The position numbers and the translations under genes were made by a program. Below the pieces are notes generated by a model that was not told where the DNA came from, did no database searches, and saw nothing but the letters and a program-made list of their open reading frames with translations. From BCD1 sp965230565 (GTDB lineage Bacteria > Bacteroidota > Bacteroidia > Chitinophagales > Saprospiraceae), in assembly GCA_965230565.1 (NCBI GenBank), contig CBDDLH010000007.1, positions 62,001 through 126,000 on the forward strand: a stretch of 64,000 bases of DNA, given 5' to 3'. Of the stretch, positions 17,598 to 25,513 are shown one piece after another; position 1 is the stretch's first letter, and each line of letters starts with the position of its first letter.

Positions 17598-19928
17598 TTA
17601 ATATCTCACCACGGTAGTTGACCGTATTTCCTCCCCTGTCTGATCCATTATGATCAAAAAATACATTCCTGCAGGATAGGCCGTCAAATCAAAATACTGA
17701 GTTTCCGAACCCCAAATCTGCTTTTCGAACAGCATTTGGCCAACGGTATTAACCAATCGAAAGGTCATTAAATTGTCTGGCACATTTTCAAAAATCAAAG
17801 TGAGGTTTCCGTTGGTAGGATTTGGATACAAACGGAAATTGGGAATGAAGGTTGTACCGCAGTCAAGAAAACTTTCTATACCAAAAAAATCCATCATTTG
17901 AGATTCGATTTCACATGGCCGTTGAATAACAAATTGCAGAATCTCCTTATCTACATTGATCTCCCATTCCGGGACGCTAAGCCAATTCCCCCATCGCTCA
18001 AAATGCTCCGCAAGTTCGGGCTCATAATCGGCTTTCATATTACTTAATAGTGCCAACATTTTATTCGGCTGGAATTGATCCTTTAGAATTTGTCTGCCTC
18101 TATTGATAAACTTCTGTTTAAATTCCTCATTTTTCATCAGGGTCCGGATGATAATGGTAGGCCATTCAGAACTGGAATTGTTATAGGGTTCATCGGATAA
18201 CAGCTGCACTAAATTATCTTCTGAAACTTTATTCCCCCCAAGCGTTCCATCAAGATCATAGAATAACCATCGCCACCGGTTATCCCATTGCGGAGAACGC
18301 CACATTTTAAGATTATTGGCAGGCCAATCACGATTAAAAAAGTAACTTTCTGCAAAAAAATAATCGATGAAATTATCAATATTCATTTTGGTTTGCACAT
18401 ACGCATAAACCTCCGGATCTGTAATATCGTTCTGTGCCAGATATTCATCTCTGAAAATAAAAAAATCATTATCCGGCTGTCCCTCTAACACTTCTCCCCA
18501 GGAAGCATAAACCTGTATAGAATCCGGGTCAAGCCCGTGGTCTTCTGCAATTTTAAATCGGTCGATTTTTTCTCTCAACCCGTGCAGCCCCCAGTATTCC
18601 CCGTTTATAAAAACAATAACCGGCTGATATTCCTGAATATCAAAATCCAATTCTTTACAGGCTTGATGAGCATAAACATCATTCAATATCGAATGTCCCC
18701 AGGCCCCCATAGATGTCCTGACCAACAGTCGTTTGTAACTATCCTGATCCTTTTGATCAAAAAAAGGAAAATCGAAACGCTTCTTTCCGTATTCAGATCT
18801 GGCATAAAGTTTCAGTGTTTTTTGGGCAGCACTCCTGGTTTTGCCGCCATGAATGCGCAATCCGGCAGATTGATCAATTACCTTTTCACCTTCCACGAAA
18901 TATTCAATGTTTACCAAACGCTCCCACTCTTCACCCTGCTGATAATAATTTCCGCTCCAGACAATATTATCATCTTCCAGGTGAATTCCCGGAACATAAA
19001 TACCGGTTTCTTCACCAAAGAAACCATCATTAGGACAGACAACTGACATCACAGGGGTAGAATATTTTTCTGGGCCTTCAGGAAAGATGAAATAGGTTTT
19101 TGTAAATACGTCGCTAATCCGCTGTCCTTCCAAAAAAACTGCTGCCCGGATTACAGTACCTTTTGCAATTTTTTCATCAGGTGGATACCAGCCAGGATAA
19201 GTCGGTTCTTCCGTCCAGCCTGAATAATCAGGCGTACATGGGATATCCGCTAAAACATTAGGTTGATCTGAACGATCTTTAACCAGAATCTCCTCCATGA
19301 ACAAGAAGGATTCCATTGTTGGATCATCTCCATCTAGTGTATACCTAACTTCAAAATTATCATTGTAGAAATCAGCGGAAATTTCCAGATGAATCGGCTG
19401 TTCGTAAAATCCTCCATCATGCGAAAAAAGGACAAGAGGCCTAATTTCATTAGAAGCCTCTGGTGTTGGGACCGAAGAAATATAAAAATCAGAACTCCCG
19501 TCGGGGAAAGCTCCAAAAGAATAATCATCTGGCAAAGCAACAATATCTAATTTCTGAACAGAACCGCTCTGGTTTGAAAAGAAAATCGTTTCTCCGGAAG
19601 CGGAAATCTTAAAATTGGTGTGTAATTCCTCTCCTATCACACCTCGATCCTTTCCAGAACAAAAGATCAATAAGTATTCCTGGGCTCCAAGCATGACTCC
19701 CGGAAGAGCCCATTTACTAATATTATCAGGATCATCACTTAAATAAAAACCTGTTAGATTTTGAGCGTATGGTCCTGCATTAAAAAGCTCTACCCAATCA
19801 CTTGAATCACCATCTTCGTCATCAATGGTCAAGTCATTTGCTGACATAACTTCATTGATATGGATTTGAGCACATAACGGACTCAAAACCCAAAGGCAAA
19901 TCAATACGGTGATCAGGGGTCTCAGCAT
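17598..19928 (-). CDS. CotH kinase-family / lamin-tail-domain secreted protein with T9SS sorting domain
   Basis: 776 residues from ATG 19928 (MLRPLITVLICLWVLSPLCAQ signal peptide); an upstream TTG start adds eight residues. Order: lamin-tail domain (about 22-130; IHINEVMSAND, DWVELFNAGPYAQNLTGFYLSDD), chitobiase-like C-terminal/Fn3 region (about 170-280), then a CotH protein kinase-like domain (about 300-650; GLRIHGGKTRSAAQKTLK, GEYWGLHGLREKID, NRDWPANNLKMWRS, WRWLFYDLDGTLG), and a T9SS type A sorting domain at the end (FRLYPNPTNGNLTLIF, FDLTAYPAGMYFLI). CotH-type kinases phosphorylate secreted proteins in Bacillus; activity here is inferred. Exported by T9SS. Confidence 0.9.
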   Translation of the reverse strand: MLRPLITVLICLWVLSPLCAQIHINEVMSANDLTIDDEDGDSSDWVELFNAGPYAQNLTGFYLSDDPDNISKWALPGVMLGAQEYLLIFCSGKDRGVIGEELHTNFKISASGETIFFSNQSGSVQKLDIVALPDDYSFGAFPDGSSDFYISSVPTPEASNEIRPLVLFSHDGGFYEQPIHLEISADFYNDNFEVRYTLDGDDPTMESFLFMEEILVKDRSDQPNVLADIPCTPDYSGWTEEPTYPGWYPPDEKIAKGTVIRAAVFLEGQRISDVFTKTYFIFPEGPEKYSTPVMSVVCPNDGFFGEETGIYVPGIHLEDDNIVWSGNYYQQGEEWERLVNIEYFVEGEKVIDQSAGLRIHGGKTRSAAQKTLKLYARSEYGKKRFDFPFFDQKDQDSYKRLLVRTSMGAWGHSILNDVYAHQACKELDFDIQEYQPVIVFINGEYWGLHGLREKIDRFKIAEDHGLDPDSIQVYASWGEVLEGQPDNDFFIFRDEYLAQNDITDPEVYAYVQTKMNIDNFIDYFFAESYFFNRDWPANNLKMWRSPQWDNRWRWLFYDLDGTLGGNKVSEDNLVQLLSDEPYNNSSSEWPTIIIRTLMKNEEFKQKFINRGRQILKDQFQPNKMLALLSNMKADYEPELAEHFERWGNWLSVPEWEINVDKEILQFVIQRPCEIESQMMDFFGIESFLDCGTTFIPNFRLYPNPTNGNLTLIFENVPDNLMTFRLVNTVGQMLFEKQIWGSETQYFDLTAYPAGMYFLIIMDQTGEEIRSTTVVRY

Positions 19929-20051
19929 CAGAAAGTAATTGGCAATAATCAAGTAAACCTGTCATTTATTAACAAGTACCTTACAAAAATAATACTTAAC
20001 TACTTCATTTTCCTTTCTTTAACCCTTATTGGCGAGTTAATGACAAAAATT

Positions 20052-20936
20052 CTATTCCAGCCCTTTCAAGACGGTCTCCTTCACCAAATCGAAATGACTC
20101 CATGGAAGAAAATGATTAACATCCTGTAAGACAATGGTTTCCAACAGGTGATCAGGAATATGATCTTCACTGAAATTAATGTTTGAAATCGGGGCAAGGA
20201 AATCTTTGGTGCCGTGAATATGCACCATCGGAACTTTGAGATTTTGCCAGTCATCATGGATTTTCTCCAATTCTTCCACATGGGCAAATTTTTCATCAGC
20301 AGAAACATTGATAGCCTTTGGCAAAGGCCAGCGGGTAAGTTTCCACTTCGCAAAGTAGGAGATTTTAAAGACAGGCTCAGAGGATGGCTCATTCAGCGGA
20401 GCAAGCATAATAACTTTGTCGGTAATCTCCGGATAATCCATAGCAAATTTCGCTACTATCGGACCACCGAAAGAATGCCCGGAAAGGACCAGCTTATCAT
20501 GAGGATATTTATCAACGATGAATTTTAGAAAATCTGCCTGTTCCGCAATTCCCGGTTCTGAATCTCCATAATGAGAACCTCCGTAACCTAATCGGTCAAT
20601 AGAGATCATTCGGGTACGAGATAAAAGTTCGCTGTCTGCCAGAAAAGCTTTGTGATCTGATAACGAACCGGGTGCTCCATGGACAAACACAACTAATGAA
20701 CTATCCGGCGCATTTTCTCCTTTGGTTTCAATAAATCTGATCGGTTTCCCCAGATATTCCTGGTTATGGATTTTCACCTCCACACCAGCCTCTTCAAAAT
20801 AGGCTTTTAGTTTTTTATCCTTTTCCTTAAAAGGCATCAGGAAGTTCATAGCAATTGGAATCAATACCAATAAAACCAGGATGATAATAGCAAGTATCTT
20901 AAACACTTTACGTAAACGGATTTTGAATTTTGACAT
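20052..20936 (-). CDS. Membrane-anchored alpha/beta hydrolase
   Basis: 294 residues. A single N-terminal helix (about 13-34, KILAIIILVLLVLIPIAMNF) anchors an alpha/beta-hydrolase domain. HGAPGS (86-91) is the oxyanion-hole loop, GHSFGG (153-158) the nucleophile elbow with Ser155, and the C-terminal block VLQDVNHFLPWSH supplies the catalytic His; the acid is probably the Asp in HIHGTKDFLAP. Substrate unknown; esterase, lipase or epoxide/haloalkane hydrolase relatives share these motifs. The 10-bp tandem repeats upstream (21031-21080) lie in its 5' region. Confidence 0.85.
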   Translation of the reverse strand: MSKFKIRLRKVFKILAIIILVLLVLIPIAMNFLMPFKEKDKKLKAYFEEAGVEVKIHNQEYLGKPIRFIETKGENAPDSSLVVFVHGAPGSLSDHKAFLADSELLSRTRMISIDRLGYGGSHYGDSEPGIAEQADFLKFIVDKYPHDKLVLSGHSFGGPIVAKFAMDYPEITDKVIMLAPLNEPSSEPVFKISYFAKWKLTRWPLPKAINVSADEKFAHVEELEKIHDDWQNLKVPMVHIHGTKDFLAPISNINFSEDHIPDHLLETIVLQDVNHFLPWSHFDLVKETVLKGLE

Positions 20937-21030
20937 GACAGGAATTGGGTTGTTCGATTAGCATATAATATGGGAACGGAATAGCGATGTTTTAGTTGAA
21001 AATAAGGATGGATTTGTTTGAGGGGTGTTG

Positions 21031-21080
21031 GGTTTGAAATGGTTTGAAGTTGTTTGACGTAGTTTGAGATGGTTTAAAGA
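21031..21080. repeat. Five 10-bp tandem repeats, consensus NGTTTGANRT
   Basis: GGTTTGAAAT, GGTTTGAAGT, TGTTTGACGT, AGTTTGAGAT and GGTTTAAAGA follow each other without gaps. The block lies 14 bp from the stop of smc and upstream of the hydrolase gene, both on the minus strand. A 10-bp period puts each copy on the same face of the helix, so it could be a binding array; it may equally be an inert repeat. Confidence 0.75.
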
Positions 21081-21093
21081 ATTGGGAAATTCA

Positions 21094-21987
21094 TTACCTG
21101 CTCACCTCAAAGGTTGCCTTATGTTCAAAGTCCCTGAAATCAACGGGGCTAACTCCTGAAACCCCCTGCTCAGCCATATAAACACCATAGATGGTATCTA
21201 CAGAAGCCATGGTGAGCTTATTATGGGTAACGATAATGAACTGAGACTCAGACGAGAATTTTTTGATAATCTTATTGAACTTCAGAATGTTAGCATCATC
21301 CAGCGGTGCATCAACCTCATCGAAAATACAAAACGGTGCAGGTTTTAGCAGGTACAATGCAAAAAGCAAAGCAATGGCTGTAAGCGTCTTCTCCCCTCCT
21401 GACAACTGGCTGATGGTTTGAGGTCGTTTACCTTTAGGTTTAGCAACAATCTCGATCTTTGATTCAAGCGGGTTGTCTGGTTCTAATAAGAGCAGATCAC
21501 AGTTATCATCCTCCGTAAAAAGACTGCGGAAAACATCGATAAAGTATAACCTCGCCTTACTGAAAGAATCCAGGAATTGTATGGTTGCCGTTTCCTCAAT
21601 TTCCTTGATGGTGGCGATGAGAGAGTCTTTGGCCTCAATGATATCATCCCTTTGTTTGGTAATGGTATCAAAGCGTTCCTTCATTTCATTATAGGCTTCA
21701 ACGGCCATCGGGTTGATTTCCCCGTAATTTTCGAGTCTTCGACGCATCCTGTCGACCTTGATCTCCAGCTCCTCCGGATCCTGCATTGGATTTTCAGGTT
21801 CCTGATTGATGATATCATTGATCTCCATCTCAAACTCAATCTTCAATCGTTGGGCAACAGAGCTTACCTGGAATTTCAGATCAGTGAATTTTTCTTTGAG
21901 CTGATTGATCAGCACCTGGGCATCCTGACGGGCTCTACCCGTCTGGCGCAAGATCATCTTCAATTTCATTGATACCTCCACGAGCAC
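21094..21987 (-). CDS. smc: SMC chromosome-condensation ATPase, C-terminal part (frameshifted)
   Basis: This open frame carries the C-terminal ~285 residues of SMC: end of the second coiled coil, the ABC signature LSGGEKTLTAIALLFALYLL and Walker B CIFDEVDAPLDD, then the D-loop and H-loop (FIIVTHNKLTMA). True SMC sequence begins at RQTGRARQD near 21948; the codons from the nominal ATG at 21987 to there are an artefact of the shifted frame. It joins the upstream frame (21935-24649) if one base at about 21949 is removed, giving an uninterrupted ~1184-residue SMC of normal length. As it stands neither half would be a complete ATPase. Confidence 0.85.
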   Translation of the reverse strand: MLVEVSMKLKMILRQTGRARQDAQVLINQLKEKFTDLKFQVSSVAQRLKIEFEMEINDIINQEPENPMQDPEELEIKVDRMRRRLENYGEINPMAVEAYNEMKERFDTITKQRDDIIEAKDSLIATIKEIEETATIQFLDSFSKARLYFIDVFRSLFTEDDNCDLLLLEPDNPLESKIEIVAKPKGKRPQTISQLSGGEKTLTAIALLFALYLLKPAPFCIFDEVDAPLDDANILKFNKIIKKFSSESQFIIVTHNKLTMASVDTIYGVYMAEQGVSGVSPVDFRDFEHKATFEVSR

Positions 21988-24649
21988 TGAAGTATAACTG
22001 TTCAGCTTCCGTTAAGGAAGATTCTTTACCTTTTCTTTCTTCGTATTTTACCAGTAACCCTTGCTGCAATTCATCAGCCTGAACCTGGATTTGCTTGATC
22101 TCTTCACTGTTCTCCTTCAGCTGCCTTTGGTTGGAGTCCATGCTCGCCAGAGTTTCCTCCAATTGCTTCTCACGGAATACAACTTCCCGTTGAAATGCAC
22201 CTACCTTATTCTGCTGCTGAATAAAAGCAATATTCTTTTGATTGAAGTTTGCTGATGCTTTACTCAATTCTTCCGCCACCTCCCTGTAGGAACCATCCAT
22301 ATTGGCAATTTGCTCCTTAACTCCACTGACAATAGCCATTTTGTTTTCAAGGTCCTTGTCAATTGCGGTATTAGAAGCTTCCAGTGTTTTGATAGCTTCA
22401 TCAGACTTTCTGAACTTTTCGTCCGCTTCCGCAATAAACGTCTCAAAGTTTTCCAGCCGGGTGGATAATGAAATCCTCTCCTGACTCAGCTGATTCAGGG
22501 CATTTCTTTCCCGGTGAATTTCAGGATTATTATTACCGGTTTTTAAATTTTCAATTTTGCTTTTCAGGTTATAAAAAGCAGTGGAATGCCTGTTTTCCTC
22601 CCGCTCCAGCTTCTTTATCGAACCCTCCAGGACTTCCAGGTTTTTCTTACGCCCGATTTTCTTACCCTCAAACAAACCAACTGAACCACCGGAAACACTG
22701 AATTTCCTTCGAATAAAACTTCCGCTTTTGGAAAGAATGGTTACATCCTCATCAATATCCTTAAGGTCAAAGTGTTCATTATCCGTAATAAGCACATTTT
22801 CCAGGAGGTATCCGCATAAGCGGCGATAATTCATATCTGTTTCTACGAGGTCAATAGCGTGCTGGGTGCCGGGAAGCATCTTCATAGGTGCTTCATAGCT
22901 TGTAAAAGCATCGAGCAGAAAGAAATTGGCCTTCCCTTTTTGACTGTTATTCAACAAACGGATAGCCTGCTGAGCTTCTTCCAGGTTTTCAACCACATAA
23001 TAGTTGAGAAAAGGTTCCAGGTAATTTTCAATGGCGATACGATACTCTTCTTTCACATAGAGAATATCCGAGAGCAATGGTTTCTCCTGGGACCATTCCT
23101 TATTACCACTCAGGAATCTGATCGACTCCGGAAATCCTTCCAGGTTTTCGATCATACTTTGGGTCAACTTGAACTCGTTCCTTTTGGCATCCAATTCCCT
23201 GTTGACTCTAGTCATATTCTTCTGGAGAGCCTCAAGTTCTTTTTCTGCCAAACGAATATTCTCAAGTCTGCCTTCTTCTTGCTTTTCAAGATTTTCAAGA
23301 GCAATACGCTTACCCTCTTCTTGTTTTTGTATGGCTTCAATTTGAGTCTTGAGGGCAGTAACCTCCTCCATCCGAACCTCAATGTCGAGTTTATTCTGCT
23401 CAATCAGTCGCTGATAATTATCAATCTCGTTGAGGTTGACGGCTTTTTGTTTCTCAAGGGTGAACAAAGCACGTTCAGCTTCCTGCTGACTGTTGACGAT
23501 GTCATCCAGTTCAGCTTTTATGGAGCCGTGGCTTTCCTGTACCTTTTTGAGATTATCCTCTGCAGACTCGAGTTCTTCTTCCAGGCGGGCTTCTTCCCGC
23601 TTGGCGAGATTCAATTCAGATCTGTAATGCTCAAGATCATTTTCCAGTTGAGTGATCCTACCCGTGGCCGACTGAATATCGAGATTGGACTTTTGCATGT
23701 TTTGTTCGAGAAACTGCTGTTTCTGCTCCAGCATGCGTTTGTCATTTTCCATACCCCGAATCTGGCCGATGAGGGAGTTCAGGTCACGCTGACTATCGGA
23801 AAGGGCTTTTTCCTTATCAACATTGGACTTGCGTTCCTGTTCCAGTCTCGCTTCAAGTTTGCGAATGGTTATGTCAAATTCACGATATTTATCTTCTTCC
23901 TTTGCCAGGGTATTCTTGAGCTCATTCTGCTTAACCTTGAGTGAAGCCACTTTTAAAATGGCCATTTCAACACTCAATTGTTTATACCTGTTCTTGAGTT
24001 CAAAATACTTCTCTGCTCTTTTGGCTTGCTTTTCAAGAGAAACCAGGTTGCTATTAATCTCAAAAAGCAGGTCTTCTATACGATCGAGATCTTCAGAGGT
24101 GCTTTTTAATTTATTGAGCGTCTGCCTCTTTCGAATCTTGTATTTAGAGACGCCTGCAGCCTGCTCAAACATTTTCCGGCGGGAATTATCCTTATCGGCC
24201 AGAATATCATCCACCATCCCCAATGCGATGATTGCATAGGAGTTGGAACCAATTCCCGTATCCAGAAATAATGAAGTGATATCTTTTAGTCGACATGGAA
24301 CACCGTTGAGCCTGTATTCACTTTCTCCTGTCCGGTACAACAGACGGGTAATGGTCACAGACTGGTATTCGGTAGGCAGGAGATTCTTGGTATTATCAAA
24401 AGTAAGAGAAACCTGAGCAACGCCACCCTGTTTTCTTTTTTTGGTACCATTGAAAATCACACTGGACATCTGGTCAAGTCTCAATTCCCGGCTCTTCTGT
24501 TCCCCGAGTACCCAACGAATAGCATCGACAATATTGGACTTGCCCGAACCATTTGGTCCGACAATCCCAATAACGTCCTGCCCGAAATTTATCTTCGTTT
24601 CGTTGGCAAAACTCTTGAAACCCTTGATTTCCAGACTTTGCAACCTCAT
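21935..24649 (-). CDS. smc: SMC chromosome-condensation ATPase, N-terminal part (frameshifted)
   Basis: SMC dimers with ScpAB compact and segregate the chromosome. ATG 24649 (MRLQSLEIKGFKSFANET) is the family start; a TTG three codons upstream is rejected. The frame holds the N-terminal head with Walker A GPNGSGKSNIVDAIRWVLGE, Q-loop region, the first long coiled coil (about 165-500), the hinge (about 510-680; FPESIRFLSGN, LLENVLITDN, FSVSGGSVGLFEGK) and the second coiled coil, then stops at DDLAPDG where the family continues DDLRQTGRA. A one-base insertion near 21949 explains this. Since SMC is usually important for growth, a sequence error is the simplest explanation. TAATTTTG at 24656-24663 may be its -7 element. 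Confidence 0.9.
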   Translation of the reverse strand: MRLQSLEIKGFKSFANETKINFGQDVIGIVGPNGSGKSNIVDAIRWVLGEQKSRELRLDQMSSVIFNGTKKRKQGGVAQVSLTFDNTKNLLPTEYQSVTITRLLYRTGESEYRLNGVPCRLKDITSLFLDTGIGSNSYAIIALGMVDDILADKDNSRRKMFEQAAGVSKYKIRKRQTLNKLKSTSEDLDRIEDLLFEINSNLVSLEKQAKRAEKYFELKNRYKQLSVEMAILKVASLKVKQNELKNTLAKEEDKYREFDITIRKLEARLEQERKSNVDKEKALSDSQRDLNSLIGQIRGMENDKRMLEQKQQFLEQNMQKSNLDIQSATGRITQLENDLEHYRSELNLAKREEARLEEELESAEDNLKKVQESHGSIKAELDDIVNSQQEAERALFTLEKQKAVNLNEIDNYQRLIEQNKLDIEVRMEEVTALKTQIEAIQKQEEGKRIALENLEKQEEGRLENIRLAEKELEALQKNMTRVNRELDAKRNEFKLTQSMIENLEGFPESIRFLSGNKEWSQEKPLLSDILYVKEEYRIAIENYLEPFLNYYVVENLEEAQQAIRLLNNSQKGKANFFLLDAFTSYEAPMKMLPGTQHAIDLVETDMNYRRLCGYLLENVLITDNEHFDLKDIDEDVTILSKSGSFIRRKFSVSGGSVGLFEGKKIGRKKNLEVLEGSIKKLEREENRHSTAFYNLKSKIENLKTGNNNPEIHRERNALNQLSQERISLSTRLENFETFIAEADEKFRKSDEAIKTLEASNTAIDKDLENKMAIVSGVKEQIANMDGSYREVAEELSKASANFNQKNIAFIQQQNKVGAFQREVVFREKQLEETLASMDSNQRQLKENSEEIKQIQVQADELQQGLLVKYEERKGKESSLTEAEQLYFSARGGINEIEDDLAPDG

Positions 24650-24655
24650 AGCCGG

Positions 24656-24663
24656 CAAAATTA
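24656..24663 (-). promoter_or_regulatory. Candidate -7 element of smc
   Basis: The minus strand reads TAATTTTG, matching TAnnTTTG, ending 6 nt before the smc ATG, which would make the message nearly leaderless. No TTG is seen at -33 spacing. Confidence 0.3.
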
Positions 24664-24942
24664 AGAAAAGATTGGAAGAATCAGAACTTTTATTTTCAGT
24701 GTACCCGACTAAAAATGGGAGGTCATAGAACCTACTTCCCTGATAGTGAAAGGAAAGAAACAGTTATTTGTTCTGAAAAAAATATTACTCGACTGAAAAT
24801 ATCAAGAAATGGGTGGTTTCTCATCGACTGCTTTCCACCTTCCAACCCACTCAAAAGGTCCATTGTAATTCGAGTATCAAAAGTCCATTCTAAGAAGAAC
24901 ACATATCGAAAAACCGTTTACATAGGAATTTCTGGGTTTAAA

Positions 24943-25344
24943 TTATACCAGATCCTCTTCATCAAATAACTCCTCAGCCTGTTTATCCAACTCCCTGAGA
25001 TCAAGAGCCTCATCATCGAGACCACTGTCCAACAAGTTTTGTTTGAGTACCTTTTTTCCATGGATTCTCTTCAGCTTTCGGATTTCATTATCAAGCTCCT
25101 CCTCTTCCCATTCTTCGGTGAGAATTCTCGTTCCGGGGAGGCCAAAAATGGTGATATAATGGATAGCTACCCCAACACCCCAGGATAACAAGGGATAATG
25201 AAACCACAAGGTACCTCTGGAAGTTATCATATTCAATGCGAACAAAAATATTCCAACGACCAAAAAAACGCCAAAATGAATATAGAAGCCCTTTTTGTCG
25301 TTTACTCGTTTTTCTGCTTTTTCGTAGAAGTCTTCTTCTCTCAT
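24943..25344 (-). CDS. 2TM domain-containing membrane protein
   Basis: 133 residues. Two adjacent hydrophobic helices (about 20-40, FYIHFGVFLVVGIFLFALNM; about 50-70, PLLSWGVGVAIHYITIFGL) are preceded by the charged EEDFYEKAEKRVNDKK and followed by an acidic EEWEEEELDNEIRKLK tail. This matches the small 2TM domain family common in Bacteroidota, where it occurs alone or fused to LytTR or histidine kinase proteins. Function as a stand-alone protein is unknown. The 293-bp spacer between it and smc holds nothing I can assign. Confidence 0.82.
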   Translation of the reverse strand: MREEDFYEKAEKRVNDKKGFYIHFGVFLVVGIFLFALNMITSRGTLWFHYPLLSWGVGVAIHYITIFGLPGTRILTEEWEEEELDNEIRKLKRIHGKKVLKQNLLDSGLDDEALDLRELDKQAEELFDEEDLV

Positions 25345-25443
25345 GATTGGTGCATATTAAAATCCGATCAACAAATAATCTGCAAAATGATCCTAGGTAA
25401 AATTAAATAATTTTTCAGTTTAAACCCGACGCAAGTCAAACAA

Positions 25444-25489
25444 AAAAGGAAGAATAGTCATTATGGACCATTCTTCCTTTTGTTATTCA
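25444..25489 (-). terminator. Rho-independent terminator after the OmpA-repeat gene
   Basis: AAAAGGAAGAAT (25444-25455) and ATTCTTCCTTTT (25470-25481) form a perfect 12-bp stem with a 14-nt loop. On the minus strand the hairpin follows the stop of the 25514-27619 gene and is succeeded by a T-rich run (TTTTTTG). The A/T symmetry means it could also work on the plus strand. Confidence 0.8.
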
Positions 25490-25513
25490 AATGAAAAACT
25501 TTGGAAACATGAA

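Noticed and set aside
21935..21987. Programmed ribosomal frameshift in smc
   Set aside because: No slippery heptamer or downstream pseudoknot-like element is visible at the junction, and SMC is not known to use frameshifting.
22859..23944. 361-codon plus-strand open frame opposite smc
   Set aside because: It is antisense to the SMC hinge/coiled-coil coding sequence; its composition (Phe/Leu-rich from reversed Glu/Lys codons) is that expected of a shadow frame.
24715..24969. 84-codon plus-strand open frame between smc and the 2TM gene
   Set aside because: Partly antisense to the 2TM gene and without recognisable features; the opposite strand of this spacer is broken by stops.
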